From Bacteroidales bacterium (GTDB lineage: Bacteria > Bacteroidota > Bacteroidia > Bacteroidales > Muribaculaceae), in contig SFOK01000016.1 in the NCBI GenBank assembly GCA_004552395.1, forward strand, positions 1 through 24,638: DNA of 24,638 bases, given 5' to 3'. The translations under genes and the position numbers were made by a program. The notes beneath the pieces were generated by a model. That model saw only the letters and a program-made list of their open reading frames with translations. It had not been told where the DNA came from and ran no database searches. Shown piece after piece: positions 15,372 to 22,372 of this stretch; position 1 is the stretch's first letter, and every line of letters begins with the position of its first letter.

Positions 15372-15387
15372 CCGCGGATAGCCGCGG
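15372..15387 (+). terminator. GC hairpin between the two ompH genes
   Basis: CCGCGG-ATAG-CCGCGG (15372-15387), a 6-bp stem with a 4-nt loop. No T-run directly follows; it could attenuate transcription ahead of the next promoter. Confidence 0.4.
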
Positions 15388-15389
15388 AC

Positions 15390-15420
15390 TTGCAATTGTC
15401 AGGAAGATTGACTAATTTTG
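15390..15420 (+). promoter_or_regulatory. Promoter of second ompH
   Basis: TTG (15390-15392), 20 nt, TAATTTTG (15413-15420): a full Bacteroidetes -33/-7 pair. The leader to the ATG at 15487 is about 60 nt and becomes A-rich just before the start. Confidence 0.8.
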
Positions 15421-15486
15421 CGCTCGCCTTGCAATCATATCCGCATGGCGGCCACAGATAAGAAAACCATAAAATCTCAAAATAGA

Positions 15487-15987
15487 ATGTTCAAGAAATT
15501 TTTACTGGCCGTAGCACTGGCCATCCCCATGTTCGCAAACGCTCAGAGCGTCAAGATCGGCCTTGTAGACACTCAGGCAGTGATCACCGCACTTCCCGAC
15601 GCCAAGACAGCTCAGGAAAAGCTCGAAGCACTCAGCAAAGAATTCCAGGATCAGGACAACAAGTTCATCACCGCCTTCCAGAAGAAATACGAAGACTACA
15701 CCAACCTCCCCGAGACTACACCACAGGCCACCAAAGAGGCGCTTCAGAAAGAGCTTCAGGCCGACCAGCAGAAGATAGCCGAATTCGAGCAGAACGCCCA
15801 AAACGAGATGCAGAAAGCTCAGGAGCGTGAGATGGCTCCCGTGATCAACAAGGTTCGCGACGCCATTCAGGCTGTTGGCAAAGAGGGCAACTACACGCTT
15901 GTGCAGGAGATAGGCTCAGTGATCTATTTCAGCACTCCGGCCGAAGATATCACAGCTGCAGTGAAGGCCAAACTCGGCATTAAATAA
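15487..15987 (+). CDS. OmpH/Skp-family periplasmic chaperone (second copy)
   Basis: 166 residues from the ATG at 15487, where a clean signal peptide starts (MFKKFLLAVALAIPMFANAQ). Upstream in-frame starts (15445 and the TTG at 15418) would bury the signal or fall in the promoter. SVKIGLVDTQAVITALPDAKTAQ is the OmpH N-terminal strand and helix; a Gln/Glu/Lys-rich helical hairpin follows, and YTLVQEIGSVIYFSTPAEDI closes the body. It has its own strong promoter, so the two copies can be controlled separately. Family role: a holdase for outer-membrane proteins on the way to BamA. Sequence similarity to the first copy is only moderate. Confidence 0.92.
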   Translation: MFKKFLLAVALAIPMFANAQSVKIGLVDTQAVITALPDAKTAQEKLEALSKEFQDQDNKFITAFQKKYEDYTNLPETTPQATKEALQKELQADQQKIAEFEQNAQNEMQKAQEREMAPVINKVRDAIQAVGKEGNYTLVQEIGSVIYFSTPAEDITAAVKAKLGIK

Positions 15988-16052
15988 TACCTCCGGCCCG
16001 GTCCCGCATCACGGGATAGACCGGATGACATTTCAGCAAGAACCCATTAACG

Positions 16053-16092
16053 AGAAGGCGGATACCTGAACGGGTTCCGCCTTCTTCTCTTT
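16053..16092 (+). terminator. Intrinsic terminator after the ompH pair
   Basis: AGAAGGCGGA (16053-16062) pairs perfectly with TCCGCCTTCT (16076-16085), followed by a T-rich stretch (TCTCTTT). It closes the bamA-ompH unit before murI. Confidence 0.85.
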
Positions 16093-16132
16093 CCCGCCTC
16101 TCCTTCGACTCAACCCAGCTAACCTACTCGCA

Positions 16133-17002
16133 ATGCCAGAGCATCAATCAGCAACCGGACCTATCGGAGTGTTCGACTCCGGCTACGGCGGCCTCACAAT
16201 ACTGCGCAGCCTCGCCTCGCGTCTGCCTCAGTACGATTTCCTTTACCTGGGCGACAATGCGCGCGCGCCTTACGGAAACCGCAGCTTCGAGCTCGTGTAC
16301 CGTTTCACACTGCAGGCCGTCCGCGAGCTGTTCAGCCGCGGCTGCCGGATGGTGATACTGGCCTGCAACACGGCCTCGGCTAAGGCGCTGCGCAGCATAC
16401 AGCAGCATGACCTGCCGCTCATCGATCCTTCGCGCAGGGTGCTTGGAGTGATCCGTCCCACAGTAGAGGTGATACCTTCGCTCACGGCCACCGGCCATGT
16501 CGGTGTGATGGGCACACAGGGGACCGTGGCTTCCCACAGCTACCGCATGGAGCTTAACAAGGTCAGCGGCGAGATCCGTGTGACGGAGAAAAGCTGCCCT
16601 ATGTGGGTGCCTCTGGTAGAGAACGGCGAGGCCGAAGGGCCCGGCGCCGACTATTTTGTGGAGAAATACTGCGGCGAGCTGATCGAGAGCGACCCCGATA
16701 TTGACACAGTGATCCTGGCCTGCACTCACTATCCGCTGCTGCTCAACAAGATACGCAAAGCTATGCCCGAGCATGTGAAAATACTTCCGCAGGGCGATCT
16801 TGTGGGCGAAAGTCTGGCCGATTACCTGCGACGCCACCCCGAGATGGAGATCCGCTGCCGCAAGCAGACAGCCGCAGAAGATAGCGCCGCAAGAGGCAGC
16901 ATCGAGTATCTGACCACAGAGAATCCCGAGAAATTCAATCCCTTGGCGTCCATGTTTATGGGCACGGCCGTAGTCGCCACAGGAATCACCCTCGAAGGGT
17001 AA
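16133..17002 (+). CDS. murI: Glutamate racemase
   Basis: 289 residues. GPIGVFDSGYGGLT (Asp15, Ser16), LGDNARAPYG (39-48), ILACNTASAKA (catalytic Cys78) and VILACTHYPLLL (catalytic Cys197, with His199) are all intact. The enzyme interconverts L- and D-glutamate by a two-base, cofactor-free mechanism and supplies D-Glu for peptidoglycan. It starts 40 bp after the terminator of the ompH unit. Pyrimidine-rich DNA precedes the ATG and no full -7 element was found, so its promoter is unclear. The bamA-ompH-ompH-murI order is familiar from other Bacteroidales. Confidence 0.96.
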   Translation: MPEHQSATGPIGVFDSGYGGLTILRSLASRLPQYDFLYLGDNARAPYGNRSFELVYRFTLQAVRELFSRGCRMVILACNTASAKALRSIQQHDLPLIDPSRRVLGVIRPTVEVIPSLTATGHVGVMGTQGTVASHSYRMELNKVSGEIRVTEKSCPMWVPLVENGEAEGPGADYFVEKYCGELIESDPDIDTVILACTHYPLLLNKIRKAMPEHVKILPQGDLVGESLADYLRRHPEMEIRCRKQTAAEDSAARGSIEYLTTENPEKFNPLASMFMGTAVVATGITLEG

Positions 17003-17027
17003 ATACCTCGGCTGCCCATTTCAACAA

Positions 17028-17087
17028 TCAGCGGTTCAGAGCCGCAGTCAGCGTCCCGGATCCGCAATCAGCGAAATAAATCAGTGA
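17028..17087. repeat. 20-bp degenerate tandem repeat between murI and ribD
   Basis: Three units at 17028-17047, 17048-17067 and 17068-17087, each starting TCAGCG; units one and two also share a CCGCAR end. It fills most of the 85 bp between the two convergent stop codons. No terminator hairpin is obvious. Confidence 0.7.
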
Positions 17088-18122
17088 TTATACAGGGCGA
17101 AGGAGGGTGACTATGCTGTTGCCGTCGACTTCGGTCAACTTCTTGCGCCAACCCGAGAGATCAGCCGGAATTTCGGGTGCTTTTATGCCGGCTCCGAGAA
17201 AATGCGGGGAGGTCTCCACACGTATTTCGTCGTAGAGTCCGGCCCGAAGGAATGAACCGAGCAGCTCGGCGCCGCCCTCCACCATCAGCGAGATCAGTTT
17301 CTCGCGTTCGTAGAGATCGCTGAGCATCTCCGGCAGACTTATATCCTTATCAAACAGAATTTTACGCGGGTTTTGCATCACCACAGCCTGCGAGGGTATG
17401 CGGCCCGATCCGTTCAGAATCACAGGTCTCAGCTCCCTGTCGGGCCACAGCCGGCATGTGAGCTGCGGATCGTCGGCCAGGATGGTGCCCGTGCCGGCGA
17501 GTATAGCGTTGACGCGGGCCCGTTCGCGATGCATCAGCACCTGCGTAAGAGGGGTCGAAAATTTGACCTGTGAGCCGTTCTGACCCGCCAGATAACCGTC
17601 GGCGCTCTGAGCCCATTTGAGGAGAATATAGGGGCGTCTGAGAGCGTGAGAGAGCATGAATCTGCGGTTGCTCTCACGGCATTCTTTCCCGAGCAGACCG
17701 ACCTGCACATCGACGCCACCTTCGCGGAGCATAGCCACGCCGCGGCCGGCGACAGCGGGAAACGGATCCAGAGTGCCCACCACCGCCTTGCGGATACCCA
17801 CATCGAGCAGCATACGGGCGCAGGGAGGCGTCTTCCCCTGATGGCTGCAGGGCTCCAGAGTGACGTAGATAGTGGATTCCTCAAGCAGCTGACGATCAGC
17901 CTCTTTCACCGATCTGACAGCATTTACTTCGGCGTGAGGACCGCCCCAAGTGGAAGTGAATCCTTCACCGATGATCCGTCCGTCGGGAGCCACGATGACG
18001 GCGCCGACGCTCGGATTCGGCGAGGTAAAGATCTCGCCGTGAGAGGCTATCTGCAGGGCGCGGCGCATGAACCGGCGCCCGTCGGCCTCCGCAGTGAGTA
18101 TATCTGTTGTCTGAGTGTTCAC
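17088..18122 (-). CDS. ribD: Bifunctional riboflavin biosynthesis protein RibD
   Basis: 344 residues. The N-terminal deaminase domain has FTSPNPSVGAVIVAPDGRIIGEGF, then the zinc site HAEVNAV (His63, Glu65) and PCSHQGKTPPC (Cys92, Cys101). The C-terminal reductase domain (from about 150) includes RRPYILLKWAQSADGYLA, HRERARVNAILAGTGTILADDP and SLMVEGGAELLGSFLRAGLYDE. It carries out deamination and side-chain reduction of the pyrimidine intermediate in riboflavin synthesis. It appears to be a single-gene unit here, away from other rib genes. No FMN riboswitch can fit the short leader (about 25-30 nt from the -7 box at 18153-18160). Confidence 0.95.
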   Translation of the reverse strand: MNTQTTDILTAEADGRRFMRRALQIASHGEIFTSPNPSVGAVIVAPDGRIIGEGFTSTWGGPHAEVNAVRSVKEADRQLLEESTIYVTLEPCSHQGKTPPCARMLLDVGIRKAVVGTLDPFPAVAGRGVAMLREGGVDVQVGLLGKECRESNRRFMLSHALRRPYILLKWAQSADGYLAGQNGSQVKFSTPLTQVLMHRERARVNAILAGTGTILADDPQLTCRLWPDRELRPVILNGSGRIPSQAVVMQNPRKILFDKDISLPEMLSDLYEREKLISLMVEGGAELLGSFLRAGLYDEIRVETSPHFLGAGIKAPEIPADLSGWRKKLTEVDGNSIVTLLRPV

Positions 18123-18152
18123 CGATTAGCAATTGATATTGATATTCAGAGA

Positions 18153-18160
18153 CAAAGTTA
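18153..18160 (-). promoter_or_regulatory. -7 element of ribD
   Basis: Minus strand TAACTTTG fits TAnnTTTG; no TTG is seen 20 nt further upstream. It lies 31 bp before the ribD ATG. Confidence 0.55.
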
Positions 18161-18207
18161 ACTAATTTCACCGATATAGCCGCCGAATGGGGAATTTAAC
18201 GGCTCAA

Positions 18208-18297
18208 AGGAGCTAAGGCTCCTCCACCAAGAACAAAAATTTTACCGCTTGAGAGAAGAAGCACTCCTGGTTGAGAGAAGTTACCTTCGCCAAAAAT
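18208..18297. other. Divergent intergenic region with hairpin and short direct repeats
   Basis: AGGAGC-TAAG-GCTCCT (18208-18223) is a 6-bp hairpin. Two copies each of TTGAGAGAAG (near 18249 and 18272) and CAAAAATTTT (near 18234 and 18290) follow. No convincing gene is seen; this lies between divergent ribD and prmC. Confidence 0.45.
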
Positions 18298-18310
18298 TTT
18301 GAACCGGAAT

Positions 18311-18346
18311 TTAGTATTGTCACAAAAATACCGTAATTTTGTGACA
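18311..18346 (+). promoter_or_regulatory. prmC promoter overlapped by a 10-bp dyad
   Basis: TTA (18311-18313), 20 nt, TAATTTTG (18334-18341). A perfect inverted repeat, TGTCACAAAA (18318-18327) and TTTTGTGACA (18337-18346) with 9 nt between, spans the spacer and covers the -7 box. As DNA it would be an operator for a dimeric regulator; most of it lies upstream of transcription start, so an RNA hairpin is less likely. Confidence 0.65.
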
Positions 18347-18412
18347 CCCAAAAGAGCTGTCAGACAGTTTCGACGGGAAAATCCGGTTAAAAAAGATACA
18401 GCAAACGTTGAT

Positions 18413-19294
18413 ATGACTACGGTTAGAGAAACGGTCAACAGGATTCGGACGGTGCTCGGCCCGATATATTCACCCGGAGAGATCAAAGCTATCACGGCGC
18501 TGATCTTCAGGCATCTGCTCAACTGGCCCTACGTGAAGGTGATCCTGAGCTACGACGAACAGCTCGGCGATGTCACCACCAAGGAGATCGACTCTATGCT
18601 CGACCGCCTGAGCCGCCACGAGCCGATACAATATGTTCTGGGCGAAGCGCGTTTCTACGGCCTCGACCTGAAGGTCACGCCTGCGGTGCTAATACCGCGT
18701 CAGGAGACGGAAGGGCTCGTTGAGATGATCGTCCGCGCCGCCGGCGACCGCGAGGATCTGCGTGTGCTCGATGTCTGCACAGGCTCGGGCTGCATAGCCC
18801 TGGCGCTGGCCCGCAATCTGCGTTTTCCACAGATCACAGCCATAGACATATCGCCCGACGCGCTCGGTGTGGCGAAGGAGAATGCGGCGCGGCTGAGGGC
18901 GAAGATCAGTTTTCTCACAGCCGACGCGCTGCAGCTCTCGCAGACGCTTTCAGAGAACGGGCTATTCGACATCATAGTGAGCAATCCGCCGTATGTGCTT
19001 GAGCGTGAGCGATCTCAGATGGAAGCCAACGTGCTCGACTATGAGCCGGAGCAAGCTATCTTCGTGCCCGACAGCGACCCGCTCCGTTTCTACCGTCCGA
19101 TAGCTGAATATGCCGCTAAGGCGCTCACGGGCGGCGGCCGCCTTTACTTCGAGATAAATCCTTTTGAGGCCGACAGCATAGCGGATATGCTCAAATCACT
19201 GGGATTCACCGACATAGAGATCACGCTCGACATGGAGAAGCGCCGACGGTTCGCCAGCTGCACTCATCCCGACACCGACAGCTTCAACTCCTGA
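18413..19294 (+). CDS. prmC: PrmC, release factor glutamine methyltransferase
   Basis: 293 residues from the ATG at 18413; a TTG 38 codons upstream (18299) lies before the promoter and is rejected. An N-terminal helical domain contains HEPIQYVLGEARFYGLDLKV, then PRQETEGLVE. The methyltransferase domain has VLDVCTGSGCIALALA (118-133, SAM site) and the catalytic NPPYVLERE (NPPY at 181-184). It methylates the Gln of the GGQ motif in release factors RF1 and RF2. recX follows 11 bp later and comF overlaps recX, so the three form one operon from the promoter at 18311. Confidence 0.95.
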   Translation: MTTVRETVNRIRTVLGPIYSPGEIKAITALIFRHLLNWPYVKVILSYDEQLGDVTTKEIDSMLDRLSRHEPIQYVLGEARFYGLDLKVTPAVLIPRQETEGLVEMIVRAAGDREDLRVLDVCTGSGCIALALARNLRFPQITAIDISPDALGVAKENAARLRAKISFLTADALQLSQTLSENGLFDIIVSNPPYVLERERSQMEANVLDYEPEQAIFVPDSDPLRFYRPIAEYAAKALTGGGRLYFEINPFEADSIADMLKSLGFTDIEITLDMEKRRRFASCTHPDTDSFNS

Positions 19295-19305
19295 TTCCCC
19301 TCGAT

Positions 19306-19806
19306 ATGAAGAAACAATCAGCCGCTTTCACCCGCGAACAGGCGCTCAACTATGCCGCCGGGCTCTGTGCCCGCTGTGAGCAATGCGAGAACGACATACG
19401 CCGCAAACTCGCTGCGCGTCAGCTCCCTGCTGCCGATCTGGAGCATGTGATAAGCTGGCTTTTCGACCACGATTTCCTCAACGACGAGCGCTTCGCCCGC
19501 GCCTTTGCCCGCGACAAGGCCCGTTTCAACCGCTGGGGCCGCGTGAAGATACGTATGCACCTCACGGCCCACAAGCTGCCCCCCGAGGCTATCGCGGCAG
19601 GACTGGCCGCCATCGACGGGCAGGAGTATCTTCAGGGGCTGAAGGCACTCGCGCGGCAGCTTGGCCGCACAGCGGACCTGAGCGTCTACGAGGAACGGAT
19701 GAAGTTGGCGCGTTGGCTCGCCGCACGCGGCTTCGAGCCGCCCCTGGCCATAAAGATGACCGAGGAGCTGCGGCGCGAAGCGGAAACAGCCGATACAGAA
19801 CCATGA
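19306..19806 (+). CDS. recX: RecX family regulatory protein
   Basis: 166 residues. The helical three-helix repeats are recognisable: ALNYAAGLCARCEQCENDIRRKL, ISWLFDHDFLNDERFARAFARDKARFNRWGRVKIRMHLTAHKLP (split here by family motifs FLNDERFA and WGRVKI) and ARWLAARGFEPPLAIKMTEEL. RecX proteins bind RecA filaments and restrain recombination and co-protease activity. recA is not nearby; the prmC-recX-comF grouping looks like a housekeeping operon. The TGA overlaps the comF ATG (ATGA). Confidence 0.85.
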   Translation: MKKQSAAFTREQALNYAAGLCARCEQCENDIRRKLAARQLPAADLEHVISWLFDHDFLNDERFARAFARDKARFNRWGRVKIRMHLTAHKLPPEAIAAGLAAIDGQEYLQGLKALARQLGRTADLSVYEERMKLARWLAARGFEPPLAIKMTEELRREAETADTEP

Positions 19807-20504
19807 AACCCGCCTCGATACTTCGCGACCTCGTCTCGGTACTCTTCCCAGACACGTGCTGCCTGTGCGGCCGGGCCATGAGCGGTGCCGGCGGGTATTT
19901 CTGCCCCGCCTGCAACGCGTCGCTGCCGCTGGCCAACATACTTCCCGGGCGTTTCAATCCGTTTGAACAGCCCATGTCACGTCTGGAGTCGAAAGGTGTC
20001 TCCACGGCATTGCTTCTCTACACGCCCCATTCTCGCACCGCGCAGCTTCTTGAGCGCATCAAATATGTGGGTATCAAAGGTTTGCCGCGCTATATGGGAC
20101 GGCGCATGGCTCTGGAACTTCTAAAGAGCGGCTTCTTTGAGGAGCTCGACGTTCTGCTCCCCATCCCGCTCTATTTCCGCAAACAGATAGCGCGCGGCTA
20201 CAATCAGTCGGAACAGATAGCCCTGGGTATAAGCGAGATAACCGGGTTGCCCGTGGGCGACAACCTCGTGGCCCTGCGCGCCCACTCCACCCAGACGCGC
20301 AAGAGCCATGCCGAGAGGACCGCGAATGTGGAGGGAGTGTTCGGCGTGCGTCATCCTGAAGAGCTCGCCGGAAAACGGATCCTGCTCGTGGACGATGTGT
20401 TCACCACCGGTGCCACACTCGTAGCGGCCGGCACAGCGATACGGCGCGATGCCGAACCGGCTAACCTGCGGGCGCTCACACTCGCCGTGGCAGCCGGGCA
20501 CTGA
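19803..20504 (+). CDS. ComF family phosphoribosyltransferase-like protein
   Basis: 233 residues from the ATG at 19803, chosen because it overlaps the recX stop and starts the conserved domain; the longer reading upstream is the recX gene in another frame. An N-terminal zinc-finger-like cluster (Cys19, Cys20, Cys22, Cys34, Cys37) is followed by YNQSEQIALGIS, HSTQTRKSHAERTANVEGVF and the PRPP-binding loop RILLVDDVFTTGATLVAAG. In competent bacteria ComF helps single-strand DNA import, probably as a helicase-complex partner; in Bacteroidales its role is unproven. Co-transcription with recX is suggestive of DNA uptake or recombination. Confidence 0.9.
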   Translation: MKPASILRDLVSVLFPDTCCLCGRAMSGAGGYFCPACNASLPLANILPGRFNPFEQPMSRLESKGVSTALLLYTPHSRTAQLLERIKYVGIKGLPRYMGRRMALELLKSGFFEELDVLLPIPLYFRKQIARGYNQSEQIALGISEITGLPVGDNLVALRAHSTQTRKSHAERTANVEGVFGVRHPEELAGKRILLVDDVFTTGATLVAAGTAIRRDAEPANLRALTLAVAAGH

Positions 20505-20598
20505 GGCTGAGGTCCGGAGAGGTCCTGACGGAGCGGCTCTTTGAGTCAGTAATTTATGCTTTATTGCGTTAAAAATCATACATAAGGGGGCTTGGCTC

Positions 20599-20629
20599 TT
20601 GGTAATGCCACCGGGATTTTTTAACTTTG
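20599..20629 (+). promoter_or_regulatory. pyrE promoter
   Basis: TTG (20599-20601), 20 nt, TAACTTTG (20622-20629): full match to the Bacteroidetes -33/-7 pattern. The leader is about 70 nt. Confidence 0.82.
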
Positions 20630-20681
20630 CAGATTATTTAGAGAACCCCAGAACACCGAGCCTTACCGGCCGAGGATCCCA

Positions 20682-20708
20682 ATGACTCAAAATCTTTTTA
20701 CGCAATGA
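20682..20708 (+). CDS. Possible 8-codon leader peptide coupled to pyrE
   Basis: An ATG at 20682 opens MTQNLFTQ and its TGA (20706-20708) overlaps the pyrE ATG as ATGA. The codons include CTT TTT, a run of five T. Translational coupling or UTP-sensitive pausing are possible, but there is no clear terminator hairpin. It may be chance. Confidence 0.3.
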   Translation: MTQNLFTQ

Positions 20709-21358
20709 AACAACCCGATCGTCTTTTAGCAGAGAAACTTCTACAAATCAGCGCCATCAAGCTCCAGCCCAACAATCCTTTCACATGGGCATCAGGCTGG
20801 AACTCCCCCATATACACCGACAACCGCAAGGTGCTCTCCTACCCCGACATACGCAGCTTCATCAAAGTGGAGCTCTCGCGCATGATTCTTGAGAATTTCC
20901 CCGAAGCAGAGGCGATTGCCGGTGTGGCTACAGGCGCTATCGCCATGGGCGCCCTGGTGGCCGACGTGCTCAACCTTTCCTACGTCTACGTGCGCTCGTC
21001 GCCCAAGGACCACGGCCTTGAGAACCTGATCGAAGGCAATCTGAAACCGAACACTAAAGTAGTTGTGATCGAGGACCTTATCTCCACCGGAGGCAGCTCG
21101 CTGAAGGCTGTGGAGGCTATCCGCAACGCAGGCTGCGAAGTGGTGGGCATGTGCGCCCTGTTCTCATACCAGTTCCCGGTGGCTGTGAAGCGTTTCCGCG
21201 ACGCCAACGTGAATCTGCTCACACTCTCCAACTACACCACAATGATCGACGTGGCCGCCGAGACCAACTATATCCATCCCGACGATCTGACCACACTGGA
21301 AGAGTGGCGCAAGGACCCCGCCAACTGGGTCCCCTCCGCCGCAGAACCTCTTGCATAA
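20705..21358 (+). CDS. pyrE: Orotate phosphoribosyltransferase
   Basis: 217 residues. It transfers phosphoribose from PRPP to orotate, giving OMP in UMP synthesis. Motifs are FTWASGWNSPIYTDNRK near the N-terminus, IAGVATGAIAMGA, VRSSPKDHG (Lys101, His103; flexible catalytic loop) and the PRPP loop VVVIEDLISTGGSS (119-132). It heads a tight gene run: the SRPBCC gene follows after 6 bp. It has its own strong promoter. Confidence 0.96.
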   Translation: MKQPDRLLAEKLLQISAIKLQPNNPFTWASGWNSPIYTDNRKVLSYPDIRSFIKVELSRMILENFPEAEAIAGVATGAIAMGALVADVLNLSYVYVRSSPKDHGLENLIEGNLKPNTKVVVIEDLISTGGSSLKAVEAIRNAGCEVVGMCALFSYQFPVAVKRFRDANVNLLTLSNYTTMIDVAAETNYIHPDDLTTLEEWRKDPANWVPSAAEPLA

Positions 21359-21364
21359 AAAACT

Positions 21365-21799
21365 ATGGCAGAATTTCAAAGCGAAACCAAACATATCGAT
21401 GCTCCCGCCGAGAAGGTATTCGAGCGCCTGTCGAACCTTGAGAACCTGCGTGAGCTCCTGCAGAACGTGCCCGAAGACCGTGTGCCGGCCGACAAGCTCG
21501 AGCAACTGCGCAAGGTGGAGATCACACCCGACTCCATCTCGATCCCCGGCGGTCCCACAGGGAAAGTGACCCTGCGTCTCTACGAGAAGAAGGCTCCGAA
21601 CCTGATAGTGTTCAAGGCGGCCGACATACCTCTGGACCTGAACCTGGCCATCCTCATCAGCCCCGAGGGCGACGACAGCTGCGGGCTGGCCACAGCCATA
21701 GAGGCGAACCTTCCCGCCATGCTCAAGCCTATGGTGAAAGGGCCGTTCAACCAGATTGTGACACAGATGACCGGGATGCTCTCGGCTATCCCCTATTGA
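21365..21799 (+). CDS. SRPBCC (START-like) domain protein
   Basis: 144 residues, no signal peptide, so cytoplasmic. EFQSETKHIDAPAEKVFERLSNLENLRELL is the typical first strand and helices of the SRPBCC fold. Central beta-strands follow (DSISIPGGPTGKVTLRLYEK; NLIVFKAADIPLDLNLAILI), and the long C-terminal helix that closes the hydrophobic pocket is MLKPMVKGPFNQIVTQMTGM. The ligand is unknown; the fold binds hydrophobic molecules or lipids. Placement 6 bp after pyrE matches what I remember for other Bacteroidales. Its TGA overlaps possible TTG starts of the next gene. Confidence 0.85.
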   Translation: MAEFQSETKHIDAPAEKVFERLSNLENLRELLQNVPEDRVPADKLEQLRKVEITPDSISIPGGPTGKVTLRLYEKKAPNLIVFKAADIPLDLNLAILISPEGDDSCGLATAIEANLPAMLKPMVKGPFNQIVTQMTGMLSAIPY

Positions 21800-22338
21800 T
21801 TTTGACCAAGGCAAGACGCTATATGCTCAACGCCGCGGCCTTTGCGCTCTGCATAGCCGCGGCCGCCGTGTCCACCTCGTGCGACGATGTGGACTCTGAG
21901 CGCATACCGGCTTACCGCGTGCAGATAGCCCTCAACAACGCCGGACTCTGGAACACCTACGGAGTGGGCGGTTACGGCCAGTACCGCTACTTCATACGCG
22001 AGACACGGACACCGGCCAACTTCCCCTTCCACGAGACCACCTTCACCGGCTTCGGCGGCGTGCTGCTTATCATGGGCATGGACCCCTTCGGCGAGGGCGA
22101 CATCATACCGCTGGCCTACGATCTGGCCTGTCCGGTGGAGTGCAAGCCCGATATACGCGTGGCCATGGACGACGACGATCTGGAGGCCGTCTGCCCCGTG
22201 TGCGGCTCGCGCTACAATGTGCTCATGAACGGCGGAGCGCCCGTGGGAGGCCCGGCAGCCACCGGTTCGGTGAAATACGGACTTCAGAACTACCGCTGCC
22301 TCGGTTCGCCCGGCGGAGGCTACGTCATAGCCCGCTGA
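21796..22338 (+). CDS. Lipoprotein with Rieske-like motif, His ligands replaced by Cys
   Basis: Up to 180 residues. The start is uncertain: TTG at 21796 or 21802 keeps the basic n-region (TKARRY), while ATG at 21823 lacks it. A hydrophobic stretch ends VSTSC, lipidation at Cys29 (numbering from 21796), followed by the acidic DDVDSE, so it is probably outer-membrane anchored. Residues about 85-168 resemble a Rieske domain: LAYDLACPVEC, then 16 residues, then VCPVCGSRYNVLMNGG and PVGGPA before a final strand. Where Rieske proteins have C-x-H and C-P-x-H, this has C112-x3-C116 and C133-x2-C136, four cysteines. This suggests a zinc or rubredoxin-like iron site, not a 2Fe-2S Rieske cluster. Fold call is by motif recognition only. 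Confidence 0.65.
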   Translation: MILTKARRYMLNAAAFALCIAAAAVSTSCDDVDSERIPAYRVQIALNNAGLWNTYGVGGYGQYRYFIRETRTPANFPFHETTFTGFGGVLLIMGMDPFGEGDIIPLAYDLACPVECKPDIRVAMDDDDLEAVCPVCGSRYNVLMNGGAPVGGPAATGSVKYGLQNYRCLGSPGGGYVIAR

Positions 22339-22372
22339 CAGAAAGCCCGGCGGCGAGATCCGAATCCCGGTT

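Noticed and set aside
15445..15486. Earlier in-frame ATG for the second ompH
   Set aside because: Would put 14 polar residues ahead of a complete signal peptide starting at 15487.
18123..18160. FMN riboswitch before ribD
   Set aside because: The expected leader is only about 25-30 nt, far too short for an RFN element, and none of its conserved words appear.
18196..18522. 108-residue minus-strand hydrophobic frame between ribD and prmC
   Set aside because: Overlaps the prmC promoter and N-terminus; composition reflects AT-rich intergenic DNA, no start signal.
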